DNA from: Amycolatopsis aidingensis | GTDB lineage: Bacteria > Actinomycetota > Actinomycetes > Mycobacteriales > Pseudonocardiaceae | Reading direction: 5' to 3' | NCBI RefSeq assembly: GCF_018885265.1 | Contig: NZ_CP076538.1 | Location: 3,570,001 to 3,634,000, forward strand | Length of the DNA: 64,000 nt | Shown here: piece by piece, positions 61,561 through 64,000 of the stretch | Layout of the letters: every line of letters begins with the position of its first letter | How positions within the stretch are numbered: the stretch's first letter is position 1 | The notes under the pieces: generated by a model | What the model saw: only the letters and a program-made list of their open reading frames with translations | What the model was told of the DNA's origin: nothing | Database searches by the model: none | Made by a program: the position numbers and the translations under genes

Positions 61561-61839
61561 CGGCCGCCGTCCCGTACACGGCGGCCCCGGTGCGCGGCGT
61601 GGGGACGGTGGGTAACGGCGGCGGCCGATTCGACGCGGCCCTCGGGGAACGCCCGTCACGGACGGCCGTGGCCGGGACGGCGACCGGGTCAATCACGGCG
61701 CCAGTCATGCCGACCACCGCCGACGACGTAGGCGCGGGGTGCGGCAGAACGCCGATTCAGGGTGTGGGACGGCACGGCCTTGGTGTCAAGCGATGACAAT
61801 TCTCAATGAAGAAACGGCTGACAAGGTAAGTGATCATCG

Positions 61840-62931
61840 CTATTTGATGGAACGCTGGAACTTATGGAGGGCACGTTCAAAGTGTTCGGAGGCTTCTGGG
61901 GAGATTTCCAAAGCGAGATCAAACTGAACTTCGATATGTTCTCCGGCGACGAGTCTGGCATGTATAGTGTCGGCGAGGGTGCGATATTCGTAAGCAAAGC
62001 TCCTCAGTCGCTCAACGGGTTGCTGTGCGTACATTGAGAGTGCTTCCAGTACGGCATGGGCTTCATCGGAAATTGTGGCGTAGCCGCGAATTCGTGTGGC
62101 CCAGTCGATAAATGATTCATATACCGATACATACCGCTTGGCTGGATGGATTATTTGATCGACATTTCCCGGTTCGCCAGGTGCGCCGAAAGCTGACTCT
62201 TGCATCCTGTCGGAAAGTACTGTGTGAAAGTTTCTAGATGCACTATAGGCAAAAGCAATTTCTCTTTGTGCTAGAGGTTCGATATCGTTATTGTCAACAA
62301 ATTCTCCAGGGTGCGCGAAGTTCATGCAATGATCGAGATACTTCTCATGAATTTCTTCGATCTTGTGGATAATTGAGTAGGAGAACAGCAGGTATTCCCA
62401 GCAGGGAGGGCGTTCGCCAACGAGTATTGTGGCCTCGTGTTCATTGCGAGGGACGTAGCCGTTAAAGCGGCCCTCCCCGTCTGCTTGAGTTCTGCCAAGT
62501 TTTTCGCAGATGGCTCGCGCTATGCCGCTAGGGCCCAATGTTGTTCCATTGAGGTAACTAATGGTCGATCGAACCCCAGATAGTTGTGTGTTGTCGAGTC
62601 TCACGGGCAAGAGGTACGGAGTGGACTGTTCTAGGGCGCGGACGAGTACACTCCTCCTTTCTAGTCTCGTCCACGGTTTTGCTGCGTAGTGTCGAGAGAC
62701 AAACATTACGGCATAGCGGGAACGCTGCTCGTAAATAGCTGGAAAATACTCTGTCAGTTCCTCTCCCCAGAGAGCAACTTGCTCGTCCTGGTCGTAGAAG
62801 ATCTTGTATCCGGCTTGTGTGACTTCTTGAACGACCGACTGGACGAATTGTCGATCTTCGCCAGCGAATGTAACAGCGACGTCATAATCGTAGGCATGTT
62901 CCACAAGTCGAGTATGTCTGGGATGAGGCAT
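61840..62931 (-). CDS. TIR-domain protein, possible defence effector
   Basis: 363 residues from ATG 62931 (a TTG one codon upstream also fits). The N-terminal TIR domain spans about residues 15-130: YDVAVTFAGEDRQFVQSVVQEV, then IFYDQDEQVALWGEEL and FVSRHYAAKPWTRLERRSVLVRA, with Glu91 at the position of the catalytic Glu of NAD-cleaving TIR domains. The remaining about 220 residues are helical and unrecognised (GERPPCWEYLLFSYSIIHKIEEIHEKYL, later YAQQPVERLRSFAYEYRTLADTIHARL). The gene is visibly AT-richer than all its neighbours, which signals transfer. NADase-type abortive defence is a fair guess; no companion sensor gene is adjacent. Confidence 0.8.
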   Translation of the reverse strand: MPHPRHTRLVEHAYDYDVAVTFAGEDRQFVQSVVQEVTQAGYKIFYDQDEQVALWGEELTEYFPAIYEQRSRYAVMFVSRHYAAKPWTRLERRSVLVRALEQSTPYLLPVRLDNTQLSGVRSTISYLNGTTLGPSGIARAICEKLGRTQADGEGRFNGYVPRNEHEATILVGERPPCWEYLLFSYSIIHKIEEIHEKYLDHCMNFAHPGEFVDNNDIEPLAQREIAFAYSASRNFHTVLSDRMQESAFGAPGEPGNVDQIIHPAKRYVSVYESFIDWATRIRGYATISDEAHAVLEALSMYAQQPVERLRSFAYEYRTLADTIHARLVAGEHIEVQFDLALEISPEASEHFERALHKFQRSIK

Positions 62932-63447
62932 CAAGTCATGGACCTGACGGCTGTGTGTCGAAACTTGTTGCTACACGATTAGGTTTCTTACCTTGCGTGT
63001 GTGATTAACTAACTCGATAGTCTGCCCGTTATCACTAATCTTGACGACATTTCTTAGGTATGTCAGTCCGCGGTCATGCTCAGTACGAGCCGGAGTCTAG
63101 GCGGTTAGATTCCGTCGGTGCCCGACGGTTGACGTTGCGACGGTGTCGTACGGGTGTCCCGCCGAACAGATTTAGGTTGGGACATGTTTTGGGAGGCCCA
63201 ACACGCTCTTTGCCCTGCGAAGTTGCCGAAGCCGTCCGCGTCGGGACGGGTCCGGAAACGGGTGTCCCACCCGTCCTGGACGGCCGGTTCTAGGCCAGGT
63301 GAGAGACCCGAACGTTGGGACGGGACGGCGAGCCGCACCGCGTTGGCTTGCGTCCTCGGTAGGTCCTATCCGTGTCCTGTCGCTCCGTACGTATCGACTC
63401 CGCGCTGACAGTCCGTAAGGGCTGATCAGGGCACTTGTGTTCGTGGA
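62932..63447. other. Intergenic region between TIR gene and recombinase module
   Basis: 516 bp, AT-rich near the TIR gene, GC-rich further right. A small perfect hairpin (CCGTCGG-tgc-CCGACGG, 63112-63128) and no convincing gene. An attachment site could lie here, but I cannot identify a core. Confidence 0.4.
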
Positions 63448-63744
63448 GTGGTGATCGTGAGCGGTACGCAGCAGGACGCGCCGACGAGCGGCATCTATGT
63501 GGGGTGGTACCGCTGTTCCGACGATGCGTTCGACCATGCCGTAATGGACGAGGAGTTCGCGCGCGGTGTCCACGCGAAGCGAGGCAGGTACCACGCTGTG
63601 TGCGGACACGTCGTGCTGATCGACGTGACGTTGCGACCGCCGGGCATGGTCTGTCCACGCTGCTACCGCTACCTGGACGCCCTGCCGAGTCGAGCTGACA
63701 GAGGTCGAGGTTCTGGACGGGCCTCGGGAAGGGGGAGCGGGTGA
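63448..63744 (+). CDS. Small zinc-ribbon-like protein next to the recombinase
   Basis: 98 residues if the GTG at 63448 is used; a GTG at 63457 with ggag upstream is equally good. The middle has RGRYHAVCGHVVLIDVTLRPPGMVCPRCYRYL, with a HxxCxH and CxxC arrangement that suggests a zinc-binding ribbon. The tail is a low-complexity Gly/Arg/Ser run. Its stop overlaps the recombinase GTG by 4 bp, so they are coupled. Small proteins like this accompany serine recombinase genes in actinobacterial integrative elements. Confidence 0.7.
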   Translation: MVIVSGTQQDAPTSGIYVGWYRCSDDAFDHAVMDEEFARGVHAKRGRYHAVCGHVVLIDVTLRPPGMVCPRCYRYLDALPSRADRGRGSGRASGRGSG

Positions 63745-64000
63745 CTACTGAAATCAGCCCGGACCCGTGGGCGACGCTGGACGACCTGCTGGGTGTGGAG
63801 AGCGTTGAGCCGGTGGACGAGGGGATCGGGCCGGTCGCGTTCTACGGGCGGTGCTCGACCGAGGACAACCAGGACCCGGAGACGTCGCGGAGTTGGCAGC
63901 TGGGGAACGCGCGGAAGTTCGTCGAGCCGCTGGGCGGCACGGTGGCGGCCGAGTTCTTCGATGTGGGGCAGTCGCGGTCGGTGCCGTGGGAGCGGCGGGA
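63741..64000 (+). CDS. Serine recombinase, N-terminal part
   Basis: Starts at GTG 63741 and is cut by the window end after about 86 residues. An N-terminal extension leads into the resolvase catalytic domain: VAFYGRCSTEDNQDPETSRSWQLGNARKFV, where the Ser in GRCS is the catalytic nucleophile, followed by GGTVAAEFFDVGQSRSVPWERR. Large serine integrases and plain serine recombinases both fit. It would mark the edge of an integrative element. Confidence 0.85.
   Translation, partial: MTTEISPDPWATLDDLLGVESVEPVDEGIGPVAFYGRCSTEDNQDPETSRSWQLGNARKFVEPLGGTVAAEFFDVGQSRSVPWERR

Noticed and set aside
62932..63447. Coding gene in the recombinase upstream region (frames at 63060-63293 and 63172-63609)
   Set aside because: Translations are Arg/Pro-rich without domain, and they overlap on both strands without ribosome sites.
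1..64000. CRISPR arrays, tRNA and rRNA genes
   Set aside because: No regularly spaced repeats and no tRNA-like TTC loop with matching acceptor arms were found; the TTCGAA near 15376 is part of a palindrome, not a tRNA arm.

Overview
The window is high-GC actinomycete DNA. Several traits point to a Pseudonocardiaceae-type organism (Amycolatopsis, Prauserella or Saccharopolyspora relatives): many GTG starts and 4-bp ATGA/GTGA gene overlaps, a mycothiol-dependent dehydrogenase, ESX (type VII secretion) substrate-type proteins, SARP and LuxR-type large ATPase regulators, and DtxR/IdeR iron boxes. This placement is inferred from gene content, not from a marker gene. No tRNA, rRNA or CRISPR array was recognised.

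Left part (1-25.2 kb), mostly chromosomal metabolism. It starts with the end of a sugar-binding lipoprotein, an alpha/beta hydrolase and a Spo0M-like protein. A divergent iron-uptake locus follows: a siderophore-interacting flavoprotein facing an ABC system (ATPase, lipoprotein, fused double permease), with two iron boxes between them. Next come three exported proteins (carboxylesterase, Tat-exported protein, lipase), a LuxR-type ATPase regulator, a TetR regulator and a secreted beta-rich protein. From 15.4 to 24.4 kb lies a polyamine regulon: agmatine deiminase, N-carbamoylputrescine amidase, aminobutyraldehyde dehydrogenase, an NCS1 permease with a tiny membrane partner and an amidohydrolase on the minus strand, and an Lrp-type regulator and class III aminotransferase on the plus strand. 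Together they could convert agmatine via putrescine to GABA.

Middle part (25.5-35.6 kb), a lasso-peptide gene cluster. It holds a SARP regulator, macrolactam cyclase, PqqD-like recognition protein, transglutaminase-like leader peptidase, a 47-residue precursor, and two half ABC exporters (one with a degenerate nucleotide site, the other broken by a frameshift). A sensor kinase, a kinase-like membrane protein and a convergent NarL-type response regulator follow. A three-fold 11-bp-phased repeat in front of the cyclase gene looks like the SARP binding site. A decayed stretch with gene remnants follows (35.6-37.4 kb).

37.5-55.8 kb: a secreted C39-like protease, an ArsR-type regulator and an XRE-NACHT-membrane protein, then a long coupled operon of ESX-associated proteins (WXG-like proteins, EspG-like chaperone, YbaB-like protein) ending in an exported serine hydrolase and an antigen-85-like esterase. 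The ESX core machinery is not in the window. A TetR/LuxR-ATPase pair, a lipase, and a flavin oxidoreductase/membrane protein/TetR group with a perfect inverted-repeat operator follow.

Right end (55.8-64 kb), accessory DNA: DUF2075-like and IS30 remnants, a mycothiol-linked alcohol dehydrogenase, an intact IS481-family transposase, a TetR/dehalogenase-like hydrolase pair around a 31-bp perfect palindrome, a frameshifted Tn3 transposase, an AT-richer TIR-domain gene (possible anti-phage effector), and the start of a serine recombinase gene with a small zinc-ribbon-like partner, suggesting an integrative element continuing past the window.
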